Shown here: one piece after another, positions 7,781-15,938 of the stretch
How positions within the stretch are numbered: the stretch's first letter is position 1
Layout: each line of letters begins with the position of its first letter
Assembly (NCBI RefSeq): GCF_009857435.1
Contig: NZ_WWCK01000006.1
Location: 579,029 to 643,028, forward strand
Direction: 5' to 3'
Origin: Duganella rivi
GTDB taxonomy: Bacteria; Pseudomonadota; Gammaproteobacteria; Burkholderiales; Burkholderiaceae_D
DNA: 64,000 nt
Made by a program: the position numbers and the translations under genes
Notes under the pieces: model-generated
What the model saw: only the letters and a program-made list of their open reading frames with translations
Database searches by the model: none
Told to the model about the DNA's origin: nothing

Positions 7781-8713
7781 TCAATATCCCAGTATGCGGT
7801 CAACCACGCCGGCGACTTGTTCGCCAGTTTCGGTCTTGCGGATGTTAGCGGCAATCTGCTGCACGCTCTCGCGGCGCAAGGTCAGCGCGGAGATGTGCGG
7901 CGTGATGGTGATGCGCGGCTCCTGCCAGAACGGATGCTGCGCCGGTAGCGGCTCGTTGCGGAACACGTCCAGCGTGGCGGCGGCGATGTGGCCGGATTTA
8001 ATCAGCGTAAGCAGATCCGGCTCGGCGATGTGCGCGCCGCGCGCGACGTTGATGATGTAAGAGCCGGCCGGCAGCTTGCTCATGTTGGTGCGATCCATGA
8101 TGTTGCTGGTATCCGGCGTCAGCGGCAGCATGCAGACCAATACGCGCGAACCGCGCAGGAAGGTATCGAGACCATCGGCGCCGCGGAAGCACTGCACGCC
8201 CGGCATATTCTTCTCGGTGCGGCTCCAGCCGCGCAGCGGAAAGCCGAACGGCGCCAGTGCTTCCAGCACGCGCGTTCCCAGCACGCCCATGCCGAGCACA
8301 CCGACGGCGAAATCTTCCTTGTGATGCTGCGGTAGCGGCGCCCACTGGCCGGCGCGTGCCTGCGCTTCGTATTCGTCGAAGCGGCGGAAGTAGCGCAGCA
8401 CGGAGTGCGTGACGTATTCTGCCATCTGTATCGCCATGCCTGCATCTTCCAGACGGATGATGGGAATGTGCGGCGGCAGTGCGTCGCCGAATTTGAGCAG
8501 CGCGTCGACGCCGGCGCCGGTGACGAAGATGGCTTTGACGGTGCTCAGCTCCGGCAGCATGGCTTCCGGCGGCGACCACACCACGGCGTAGTCGCAGGCC
8601 TGGTTTTTTTCACCGGCGTGCCAGATTTCGATCTCGGCTTCCGGCAGGTATTTGGCGAAGTCCTTGATCCACGGCTCGGTTTTGCCGTCGGCGCGGTGTA
8701 ACAAGATGCGCAT
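7781..8713 (-). CDS. ghrA: Glyoxylate/hydroxypyruvate reductase A-type dehydrogenase
   Basis: NAD(P)H-dependent 2-hydroxyacid dehydrogenase of 310 residues, GhrA subfamily. The Rossmann motif is GVLGMGVLGTRVLE, followed by the catalytic Arg region NVARGAHIAEPDLL, the acidic residue in DVFRNEPLP and the catalytic His in ITPHISAL. Known GhrA enzymes reduce glyoxylate and hydroxypyruvate. None of these is an intermediate of leucine breakdown, so its position between liuD and liuE (11 and 1 base gaps) suggests either another 2-oxoacid substrate or passive inclusion in the operon. The start at 8713 is the first ATG before MRILLHRADG. Confidence 0.9.
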   Translation of the reverse strand: MRILLHRADGKTEPWIKDFAKYLPEAEIEIWHAGEKNQACDYAVVWSPPEAMLPELSTVKAIFVTGAGVDALLKFGDALPPHIPIIRLEDAGMAIQMAEYVTHSVLRYFRRFDEYEAQARAGQWAPLPQHHKEDFAVGVLGMGVLGTRVLEALAPFGFPLRGWSRTEKNMPGVQCFRGADGLDTFLRGSRVLVCMLPLTPDTSNIMDRTNMSKLPAGSYIINVARGAHIAEPDLLTLIKSGHIAAATLDVFRNEPLPAQHPFWQEPRITITPHISALTLRRESVQQIAANIRKTETGEQVAGVVDRILGY

Positions 8714-8724
8714 GGTGTTCTCCT

Positions 8725-10707
8725 TTACGCCGCCTTGAAGGCCAGCAGTGGCGCGCCGTCTGCGACCTGGTCGCCCACGCTGTAGAGAATGTCGTCGATC
8801 ATGCCGTCGTGCGGGGCGGCGATGGTGTGCTCCATTTTCATGGCTTCCATGATGACTAGCGGTTCGCCTTTTTTGACTTCCTGGCCCTTGGCTGCGAGGA
8901 CGGCGACGACTTTGCCTGGCATGGGCGCGGTGAGGCGGCCGCCTTCGGATTCGGTTTCGCCGGCGTGGGCCATGGGGTCGTTCCACGCGAACTGGTAGTG
9001 CGCGCCGTTGGCGAAGACGTGGAAGGTGTCGCCGTCGCGCAGCACGGTGCCGTGGGTGGCCTGGTCGCCTAGCTTGATGCTGTAGTCGTTGCCGGTATGC
9101 GATGTCAGTGACAGGGCTTGCGGTGCGGCGTTGCCGGCGCTGAACAGCCAGTCTTCAGTGCGATAGGTTACGTAGGTGTCGTAGGCTGCATGTTCGTCGG
9201 CGAACGACAGCTTGCGCGCGTAGGATTGGTTCATGCGCCAGCCGTTGGCCTGCGCCCACGGATCGGCTGCCGGCTTTTGCTCCGACGCCAGCAGCGCGAC
9301 GGCAGCCAGTGCAAGTGGGCCTGCTGGCGCGGGCTGCGCGGCTGGGAACAGGCTGTCGTGATTGCGTTCGATGAGGCCAGTATCCAGATCGGCCAAGGAG
9401 AAAGCCTGGCCTTCAACGAGGCGTTTCAGGAACGCGATGTTGGTTGCCAGGCCGACGATTTGATACTGCGCCAGCGCTTGCGCCATGCGGGCCAAAGCCT
9501 GCTTACGATCCGCGCCCCAAACGATCAGCTTAGCGATCATCGGATCGTAGAACGGCGAGATGGCGTCGCCCTCGCGTACGCCGGAGTCGATGCGCACATC
9601 GCCCAGTTCAAACGACACTGCGCTTGGCGTTCCGAGATGGCGCAGGGTGCCGATCGATGGCAGGAAGCCCTTCTCAGGATTCTCCGCGTAGATACGCGCC
9701 TCGATGGCGTGGCCGTTGATCGCCAACTCGTGCTGCTGCTTCGGCAGCGGTTCGCCGGCCGCAACGCGCAACTGCCACTCAACCAAATCCGTCCCGGTAA
9801 TCATCTCGGTCACCGGATGTTCTACCTGGAGGCGGGTGTTCATCTCCATGAAGTAGAAACTGCCATCCTGATTGGCGATGAACTCCACCGTGCCCGCGCC
9901 AACATAGCCGACGGCGCGTGCGGCTGCAACGGCGGCTTCGCCCATCGCCGCGCGGCGCTCCGCCGGCATACCCGGCGCCGGCGCTTCTTCCAGCACTTTC
10001 TGGTGGCGCCGCTGCACCGAGCAATCGCGCTCGAACAAATAGATGCAATTGCCGAGCGTATCGGCAAACACCTGAATTTCAATGTGACGCGGGCGTTGGA
10101 GGTACTTCTCCGCCAACACCTTGTCGTCACCAAAAGAACTGATCGCCTCGCGCTTGCACGACGCCAGCGCATCCTTGAACTGCGCCGAGTTTTCAATCAC
10201 GCGCATGCCCTTGCCGCCGCCGCCGGCCGATGCCTTCAGCAGCACCGGATAGCCGATTTTGTCAGCCTGCGCATGCAGGAAATCCGCATCCTGCTGCTCG
10301 CCGTGATAGCCCGGCACCAGCGGCACATTGGCCTTCTCCATCAACTGCTTGGCAGCCGACTTGGAACCCATGGCGCGCATGGCCGATGCAGGCGGGCCAA
10401 TAAACACGAGGCCCGCTTCCGCGCAGGCGTCCGCAAACTCCGCGTTCTCGGACAGGAAGCCATAGCCCGGATGAATCGCCTGCGCACCGGTCGCCTTGGC
10501 GACGGCGATGATTTTATCGCCGCACAGGTAGCTCTCCTTGGCGGCGGCAGGGCCGATCAGCACTGCCTCGTCGCACACGGCGACGTGCTTGGCGTTGGCA
10601 TCCGCCTCGGAATACACGGCCACGGTCTTGATGCCCATACGGCGCGCGGTAGCGGCCACACGGCAAGCGATTTCACCACGGTTGGCGATCAGAATTTTTG
10701 TAAACAT
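8725..10707 (-). CDS. liuD: Methylcrotonyl-CoA carboxylase, biotin-carrying alpha subunit
   Basis: Carboxylates 3-methylcrotonyl-CoA together with LiuB in leucine catabolism. The 660 residues hold a biotin carboxylase domain (FTKILIANRGEIACRV at the start, ATP-grasp glycine loop KASAGGGGKGMRV), a middle BT domain and a C-terminal biotinyl domain. The biotinylated lysine is Lys624 in EAMKMEHT. Acetyl- and propionyl-CoA carboxylases share this layout, but the liuB, liuC and liuE partners in the same operon settle the assignment. The start is 65 bases after the bioB stop, with a purine-rich AGAGAGAGACG before the ATG. Confidence 0.94.
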   Translation of the reverse strand: MFTKILIANRGEIACRVAATARRMGIKTVAVYSEADANAKHVAVCDEAVLIGPAAAKESYLCGDKIIAVAKATGAQAIHPGYGFLSENAEFADACAEAGLVFIGPPASAMRAMGSKSAAKQLMEKANVPLVPGYHGEQQDADFLHAQADKIGYPVLLKASAGGGGKGMRVIENSAQFKDALASCKREAISSFGDDKVLAEKYLQRPRHIEIQVFADTLGNCIYLFERDCSVQRRHQKVLEEAPAPGMPAERRAAMGEAAVAAARAVGYVGAGTVEFIANQDGSFYFMEMNTRLQVEHPVTEMITGTDLVEWQLRVAAGEPLPKQQHELAINGHAIEARIYAENPEKGFLPSIGTLRHLGTPSAVSFELGDVRIDSGVREGDAISPFYDPMIAKLIVWGADRKQALARMAQALAQYQIVGLATNIAFLKRLVEGQAFSLADLDTGLIERNHDSLFPAAQPAPAGPLALAAVALLASEQKPAADPWAQANGWRMNQSYARKLSFADEHAAYDTYVTYRTEDWLFSAGNAAPQALSLTSHTGNDYSIKLGDQATHGTVLRDGDTFHVFANGAHYQFAWNDPMAHAGETESEGGRLTAPMPGKVVAVLAAKGQEVKKGEPLVIMEAMKMEHTIAAPHDGMIDDILYSVGDQVADGAPLLAFKAA

Positions 10708-10772
10708 CGTCTCTCTCTTTGCGGCTTATGGCCGGAAGTTTTTTTATGGTGATGCTTCAGTGAGGCTTGCGA

Positions 10773-11819
10773 TCAGCAGCCGCAGCTCTCTTTTTGTACC
10801 GATTCCAGCACCGCGCCGCGCGTACGCAAGCCCAGTTTCTCCAGCAGCGCGCGGTCATCGTTGGCTTCTGGATTATCGGTCGTCAGCAGCTTGTCGCCAT
10901 AGAAGATCGAGTTCGCGCCGGCCATGAAGCACATTGCCTGCACCGCCTCGCCCAGCTCGCGGCGGCCGGCCGACAGGCGCACGCGCGCTTTCGGCATGGT
11001 GATACGCGCCACGGCGATGGTGCGCACGAATTCGAACGGATCCAGCGGCGGCAGGCCGTGCAGCGGCGTGCCTTCCACCTGCACCAGGTGATTGATCGGC
11101 ACCGACTCAGGATACGGATTCAGATTCGCCAGCTGCGCAATCAGGCCAGCGCGCTGGTCGCGCGATTCGCCCATGCCGACGATGCCGCCGCAGCAAACCT
11201 TCAGGCCTGCTTCGCGCACGTGGCCCAGCGTATCCAAACGGTCTTGGTATTCGCGGGTCGAAATCACGTTGTCATAGAACTCGGGCGCGGTGTCCAGATT
11301 GTGGTTGTAGTAATCGAGGCCCGCATCCTTCAGGCGCTGCGCCTGGTGCTCTTCCAGCATGCCCAGCGTGGCGCAGGTTTCCAGACCCAGCGCCTTCACT
11401 TCACGCACCATGGTTTCGACTTTTTCCATATCGCGGTCTTTAGGGCTGCGCCATGCAGCGCCCATGCAGAAACGGGTCGCGCCGTTGTCCTTGGCCTGCT
11501 TGGCCGCATCCAGCACGGTTTCCAGATCGAGAATCTTCTTGGCTTCCACGCCGGTGTCGTAGCGTGCCGCTTGCGGGCAGTAGCCGCAGTCTTCCTCGCA
11601 GCCGCCGGTTTTAATCGACAGCAGCGTCGCCAGCTCCACGTCGCCGTCCGGGAAGTTGGCGCGGTGGACTTGCTGTGCCTTGAACAGCAGGTCGTTGAAC
11701 GGCAGATCGAACAGCGCCAATACTTCTTCGCGCGGCCACGTGGTGGCGGCAGGCGTGATCGGCGCCGTTGGACGGTGCAGGGAAACGACCTTCGGTTCTT
11801 GCAGGATGTTCTGAGGCAT
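10773..11819 (-). CDS. bioB: Biotin synthase
   Basis: Radical-SAM enzyme that inserts sulfur into dethiobiotin. The protein has 348 residues. The 4Fe-4S ligands are Cys74, Cys78 and Cys81 (GGCEEDCGYCPQ), and later conserved segments such as KVCCGGIVGMGE and AGANSIFYGD are present. The ATG at 11819 is preferred over an in-frame TTG at 11840 because AAGGA sits 7 bases before it. It is the last bio gene of the bioA-F-D-B series, 17 bases after bioD, and is followed directly by the gene for the biotin-carrying carboxylase subunit. Confidence 0.97.
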   Translation of the reverse strand: MPQNILQEPKVVSLHRPTAPITPAATTWPREEVLALFDLPFNDLLFKAQQVHRANFPDGDVELATLLSIKTGGCEEDCGYCPQAARYDTGVEAKKILDLETVLDAAKQAKDNGATRFCMGAAWRSPKDRDMEKVETMVREVKALGLETCATLGMLEEHQAQRLKDAGLDYYNHNLDTAPEFYDNVISTREYQDRLDTLGHVREAGLKVCCGGIVGMGESRDQRAGLIAQLANLNPYPESVPINHLVQVEGTPLHGLPPLDPFEFVRTIAVARITMPKARVRLSAGRRELGEAVQAMCFMAGANSIFYGDKLLTTDNPEANDDRALLEKLGLRTRGAVLESVQKESCGC

Positions 11820-11836
11820 ACGGGTTCCTTCTTCGT

Positions 11837-12613
11837 TCAAATAGTGTGTGGCAGCGGCCAGTTAGGCAGCTGCGTAAAATCGATGTAGTCGGCGGCCGCT
11901 TCGGCGGTCGGTTCGGCCAGGCGCGGCACGCGGCCGAGGAAGGGCGCGGGGATGCGCTGCTCCAGCGCGATCACGTTTTCGTCGGCGAAAGCCATATCGG
12001 CCTGCGTCTCATTGGCGACCCAGCCGACCAGCTTCAAGCCGCGCGACAGGATGGCTTCCACCGTCAGCAGCGCGTGGCTGATGCAGCCGAGCCGCAGGCC
12101 CACCACCAGCACCACCGGCAGCGCCAATTGCTCGGCCAGGTCGGCGGTATCGAATTCGTCGTTGAGCGGCACCATGAAGCCGCCCACGCCTTCCACCACT
12201 ACCGCATCCGATGCGGCGTTGATTTCAACGTAGGCCGCCAGGATCGGCACCGGCGAAATGGTGATGCCTTCCTGCTCGGCGGCGATGTGCGGCGCGGCCG
12301 GTTCTTTCAGCAGGAACGGCGTGGTAATTGACTGCAGCAGGTGGACATTGCCGGCGGCGGCCAGCTGGTCGCAATCGTCGTTGTGCCATTTGCCGTCTTC
12401 ACCCAGCTCGGCGCCGGCGGCCACCGGTTTCATGCCGCAGGCGCGCACGCCGCTTTGCACCAGTGCGTGCAGCATGGCGGAAGAGACCAGCGTCTTGCCG
12501 ATTTCAGTATCTGTGCCGGTAACGAAGCAGTTAAAGCGCGGCGGTATGCCGCTGCCTGCGCCGACCGGCTGCGTTTGTGGAGCGATAGCTAACACGGGAT
12601 CGTCCAGACTCAT
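11837..12613 (-). CDS. bioD: ATP-dependent dethiobiotin synthetase
   Basis: Closes the ureido ring of 7,8-diaminopelargonate with CO2 and ATP. The protein has 258 residues. The P-loop FVTGTDTEIGKT begins only at about residue 30, so there is an N-terminal extension of roughly 25 residues compared with typical BioD. The later family segments KPVAAG and VEGVGGFMVPL are present. ATG at 12613 overlaps the bioF stop by 4 bases (ATGA), indicating translational coupling. A shorter start nearer the P-loop is possible, but the overlap supports this one. Confidence 0.95.
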   Translation of the reverse strand: MSLDDPVLAIAPQTQPVGAGSGIPPRFNCFVTGTDTEIGKTLVSSAMLHALVQSGVRACGMKPVAAGAELGEDGKWHNDDCDQLAAAGNVHLLQSITTPFLLKEPAAPHIAAEQEGITISPVPILAAYVEINAASDAVVVEGVGGFMVPLNDEFDTADLAEQLALPVVLVVGLRLGCISHALLTVEAILSRGLKLVGWVANETQADMAFADENVIALEQRIPAPFLGRVPRLAEPTAEAAADYIDFTQLPNWPLPHTI

Positions 12614-13800
12614 TTCATATCCCTTTCCAAGGCATTGAGCGCGCCTATCAATTTTGCGACATCCATGCTGTTGTGGGCTGCCGACAGCGTGACGCGCAAG
12701 CGCGCAGTTCCGGGCGCCACGGTGGGCGGGCGGATGGCGCCGATCCACAGGCCCTGCTCGTACAAGGCCGCGCCGGCGCGCATGGTTTCAGCATTATCGC
12801 CGATCAGGATAGGCTGGATCGCAGTCTTCGAGGGCAGGCGCTGCCAGCGCTCAAGGCGCAGGCCATCGTCTAATTGTGCCACCAATGCCTGAAGCTGTGC
12901 GCGCCGTGTAGCGCCTTCCTCGCCTTCCAGCAGATCGAGGCTAGTCAGCAGGGCGTGCGCCAGCGCCGGCGGGGTGGCGGTGGTGAAGATGTACGGGCGT
13001 GCTTTTTGGATCAGCGTTTCAATTACCGTTTCATGTGCGGCGATGAAAGCGCCGCCCACGCCGGCCGCCTTGCCGAGGGTGCCCATGTAGACCAGATAGG
13101 GCGAGCGCAGATTGAAGTGTTCCAGCGCACCGTGGCCTTTGTCACCCAGCGTACCGAAGCCGTGGGCGTCGTCCACTACCAGCCATGCGTTGTGCTGTTC
13201 GCACAGGGCCAGCAGCTGTGGCAGCGGTGCAAGGTTGCCGTCCATGCTGAAGACACTGTCCGTTACTACGACCTTGGTAGCGGCATGGCTGGCTTTCAGC
13301 AGGACTTCCAGCGCTTGCAGGTCGGCGTGCGGGTAGACGTGGGCCTTGACGCGCGATAGGCGCACGCCGTCGATCAGCGAGGCGTGGTTCAGCTCTTCCG
13401 AGAAGATTTCCGCTTCCTTGTCGCCGGCGGTAAGGCCGGTGATGACGGCGAGATTGGCCATGTAGCCGGTGCAGAAGCTGATCGCGCGCGGCTTTTCGAG
13501 GTGCGCTCCGACGAATTCGGCCAGGCGCTCTTCCAGCATCGCATGCGCGCGCACATGGCCGCTGATCAGGTGCGAGGCGCCGCTACCAACGCCGTAGATC
13601 GCCGCGCCTTCCTGCAGCGCGAGCTTGATCTTGCGGTGGTTGGCCAGGCCGAGATAGTCGTTGCTGCAGAAGGCCAGCAGTTCGCGGCCATCCACGTTCA
13701 CGCGCGCGCCGCACGGCGAATTGACGGTGCGGCGCTTGCGGATCAGCTGTTGGTCGTCCAGCGCTTGCAGCTGCTGGTTGAGGCGTTTAATCAGATCCAT
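12610..13800 (-). CDS. bioF: 8-amino-7-oxononanoate synthase
   Basis: PLP enzyme joining pimeloyl thioester and L-alanine. It has 396 residues. The PLP lysine is Lys244 in YMGTLGKAAGVGG, the ring-stacking and pyridine-binding segments are FCTGYMANLAV and VVDDAHGFGTLG, and the active-site entrance is AFCSNDYLGL. It starts 2 bases after the bioA stop and overlaps bioD by 4. The C-terminal half, with RPPTVAPGTARLRVTLSA, is complete. Confidence 0.96.
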   Translation of the reverse strand: MDLIKRLNQQLQALDDQQLIRKRRTVNSPCGARVNVDGRELLAFCSNDYLGLANHRKIKLALQEGAAIYGVGSGASHLISGHVRAHAMLEERLAEFVGAHLEKPRAISFCTGYMANLAVITGLTAGDKEAEIFSEELNHASLIDGVRLSRVKAHVYPHADLQALEVLLKASHAATKVVVTDSVFSMDGNLAPLPQLLALCEQHNAWLVVDDAHGFGTLGDKGHGALEHFNLRSPYLVYMGTLGKAAGVGGAFIAAHETVIETLIQKARPYIFTTATPPALAHALLTSLDLLEGEEGATRRAQLQALVAQLDDGLRLERWQRLPSKTAIQPILIGDNAETMRAGAALYEQGLWIGAIRPPTVAPGTARLRVTLSAAHNSMDVAKLIGALNALERDMK

Positions 13801-13802
13801 CG

Positions 13803-15131
13803 TCAGCCCGCCATGACTTTATTGAACACCGCCAGCGTGTTGGCGGCGAGGCCGTCGATCTCCTCGTCGCTGAGGATATACGGCGGCATCATGTAGACAG
13901 TAGAGCCGATAGGGCGCATCAGCAATTCGTGCTCGGTCGCGGTGGCGAAGAAGCGGCGCGAGAAGTCTTTCGGCGCGTCGATGGCGTCGAAGGCCCAGAT
14001 CATGCCGCGCTGGCGGAAGTTGCGCACTTGTTCGTGCTGGGCCAGCGGTTGCAGGGCTTGCGTCAGCCGCGCGGCCTTTACCTTGTTGGTGTTGAGGACA
14101 TCGTCCTGTTCGAAGATTTGCAGCGTCGCCAGGGCAGCGCGGCAGGCCAGCGGATTGCCGGTGTACGAATGCGAGTGCAGGAAGCCGCGCGTGACGTCGC
14201 TGCTGTAGAAGGCTTGGTAGATTTCGTCGCGCGTCATCACCAGCGATAGCGGCAGGTAGCCGCCGCTGATGCCCTTCGACAGGCACAGGAAGTCCGGCCA
14301 CACGCCGGCTTGTTCGCAAGCGAAGAAAGTGCCGGTGCGGCCGCAGCCGACGGCGATTTCGTCGAGGATCAGGTGGACGTTGTGCTGATCGCACAGGGCG
14401 CGCACCAGTTGCAGGTAGAGCGGATCGTGCATCGCCATGCCGGTGGCGCATTGCACCAGCGGCTCGATGATGATGGCGGCGATCTTGTCGCCACGTTCGA
14501 TGAAAAGGCGTTCGACATCGGCGGCAGCGCGGCGCGCCACGTCTTGCGCCGTTTCACCTTCAGCAGCAAGGCGCGCATCCGGCGACATCACGGTTTGCGA
14601 AGCGCGCAGCAGCGGGCCGTAAGCGTCCTTGAACAGCGCAACATCGGTCACGGCCAGCGCGCCGATAGTCTCGCCGTGGTAGCTGCCTTTAAGGCAGACG
14701 AATTCCTGCTTGTCTGCATGGCCGTTATTGCGCCATGAGTGAAAGCTCATCTTGAGCGCGATTTCAACGGCGGATGCACCGTCGCTGGCGTAGAAGCTGT
14801 GGCCCAGCACATGGCCGGTCAGCGCCGACAGCTTCTCGGACAATTCAATCACCGGCTCGTGCGTAAAGCCTGCGAGCATGGCGTGTTCCAGCGTATCCAG
14901 CTGGTCTTTCAGCGCCGCGTTGATGCGCGGGTTGGCATGGCCGAACAGATTCACCCACCACGAGCTGATTGCGTCGAGATAGCGGCGGCCTTCATGGTCG
15001 TACAGCCATGCGCCTTTGCCCCGGCTGACAGGAATCAGCGGGACGGTTTCGTGATGCTGCATCTGGGTGCACGGATGCCATACGCTACGCAGGCTACGCG
15101 CGACCCAGTCGCTTTGTTTATTCAATTCCAA
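13803..15131 (-). CDS. bioA: Adenosylmethionine-8-amino-7-oxononanoate aminotransferase
   Basis: Transfers the amino group of SAM to 8-amino-7-oxononanoate. This class III aminotransferase has 442 residues. Lys286 (LCLSKGISGGYLPL) binds PLP, Asp257 (LILDEIAVGCGRTG) contacts the ring nitrogen, and the substrate-site segments WHPCTQMQ and SSWWVNLFGH are typical of BioA. The start is TTG at 15131, supported by TAGGAG 7 bases upstream; no ATG lies before the conserved WHPCTQM segment. Only 9 bases separate it from the liuC stop, so there is no room for an independent bio promoter directly in front. Confidence 0.96.
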   Translation of the reverse strand: MELNKQSDWVARSLRSVWHPCTQMQHHETVPLIPVSRGKGAWLYDHEGRRYLDAISSWWVNLFGHANPRINAALKDQLDTLEHAMLAGFTHEPVIELSEKLSALTGHVLGHSFYASDGASAVEIALKMSFHSWRNNGHADKQEFVCLKGSYHGETIGALAVTDVALFKDAYGPLLRASQTVMSPDARLAAEGETAQDVARRAAADVERLFIERGDKIAAIIIEPLVQCATGMAMHDPLYLQLVRALCDQHNVHLILDEIAVGCGRTGTFFACEQAGVWPDFLCLSKGISGGYLPLSLVMTRDEIYQAFYSSDVTRGFLHSHSYTGNPLACRAALATLQIFEQDDVLNTNKVKAARLTQALQPLAQHEQVRNFRQRGMIWAFDAIDAPKDFSRRFFATATEHELLMRPIGSTVYMMPPYILSDEEIDGLAANTLAVFNKVMAG

Positions 15132-15140
15132 AAACTGCTC

Positions 15141-15932
15141 CTAGCTTAACCAGGCGGGCTTTCGCTTCTCGAGGAAGGAAGCCACGCCTTCGCGTCCCTG
15201 GTCGGAGGCGCGGATATGCGCGATGCGTTCGGCCGTATCGGCCAGCAGCGCATCGTTGACTTCTTGCCCGGCCACTTTGCGCACCAGCACTTTGGCTTGC
15301 TGCACGGCGTTCGGGCTGTTGTTGACCAGCGCTTTGACGATTTCCGCGACCTTGGCATCCAAGGTGCCAGCGGAAACCACTTCGTGCACAAAGCCGATGC
15401 GCAGCGCTTCCTGTGCACCGAAACGTTCGGCGGTGAGGAAGTAGCGGCGCGAGGCGTTTTCGCCCATGGCCTTGATCACGTACGGCGAAATGGTGGCCGG
15501 GATGAGACCCAGCTTCACTTCACTCAGGCAGAAATTGGCCTCTTCCACCGCGACGATGATGTCGCACGCGGCCACGAGGCCCATGCCGCCCGCGTAGCAA
15601 TCGCCCTGCACCTTGGCCACTACCGGCTTTGGGCACAGGTAAATCGTACGCAGCATCTCCGCCAGGTGCAGGGCGTCGGCATGGTTTTCGGCGTGCGTGT
15701 AGCCCGCCATTTTTTTCATCCAGTTCAAATCGGCGCCGGCGCAGAAGGCCGGGCCGTTCGCCGCCAGCACGATGGCGCGCAGCGCGGCATCATCGCCTAA
15801 TTCGCTGAAGGCTTGCTTAATTTCGGCGATGGCCTTTTCGTTGAAGGCGTTGCGCACGTCCGGGCGGTTCAGCGTGACGGTGGCGATGCGGCCTTCGCGT
15901 TCGATGGTGAGCGTGGTGTAGGTCATCTTCAT
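15141..15932 (-). CDS. liuC: Enoyl-CoA hydratase, probable methylglutaconyl-CoA hydratase
   Basis: Crotonase-fold protein of 263 residues. It has the N-terminal TVTLNRPDVRNAFNE, the oxyanion-hole segment GPAFCAGADLNWMKKM and the helix CYAGGMGLVAACDIIVA. In the liu pathway it hydrates 3-methylglutaconyl-CoA to HMG-CoA. Position between liuB (6-base gap) and bioA, and the presence of both carboxylase subunits and the lyase in the same run, support this over generic fatty-acid oxidation. Translation may start at the first ATG (15932) or the second, two codons later. Confidence 0.93.
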   Translation of the reverse strand: MKMTYTTLTIEREGRIATVTLNRPDVRNAFNEKAIAEIKQAFSELGDDAALRAIVLAANGPAFCAGADLNWMKKMAGYTHAENHADALHLAEMLRTIYLCPKPVVAKVQGDCYAGGMGLVAACDIIVAVEEANFCLSEVKLGLIPATISPYVIKAMGENASRRYFLTAERFGAQEALRIGFVHEVVSAGTLDAKVAEIVKALVNNSPNAVQQAKVLVRKVAGQEVNDALLADTAERIAHIRASDQGREGVASFLEKRKPAWLS

Positions 15933-15938
15933 CGCTCC

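Noticed and set aside
8725..10707. Acetyl-CoA or propionyl-CoA carboxylase alpha subunit
   Set aside because: The domain layout would allow it, but liuB, liuC and liuE partners in the same run make methylcrotonyl-CoA carboxylase the better assignment.
11819..11840. Longer bioB starting at TTG 11840
   Set aside because: It would add seven residues without a ribosome site, while AAGGA is correctly spaced before the ATG at 11819.
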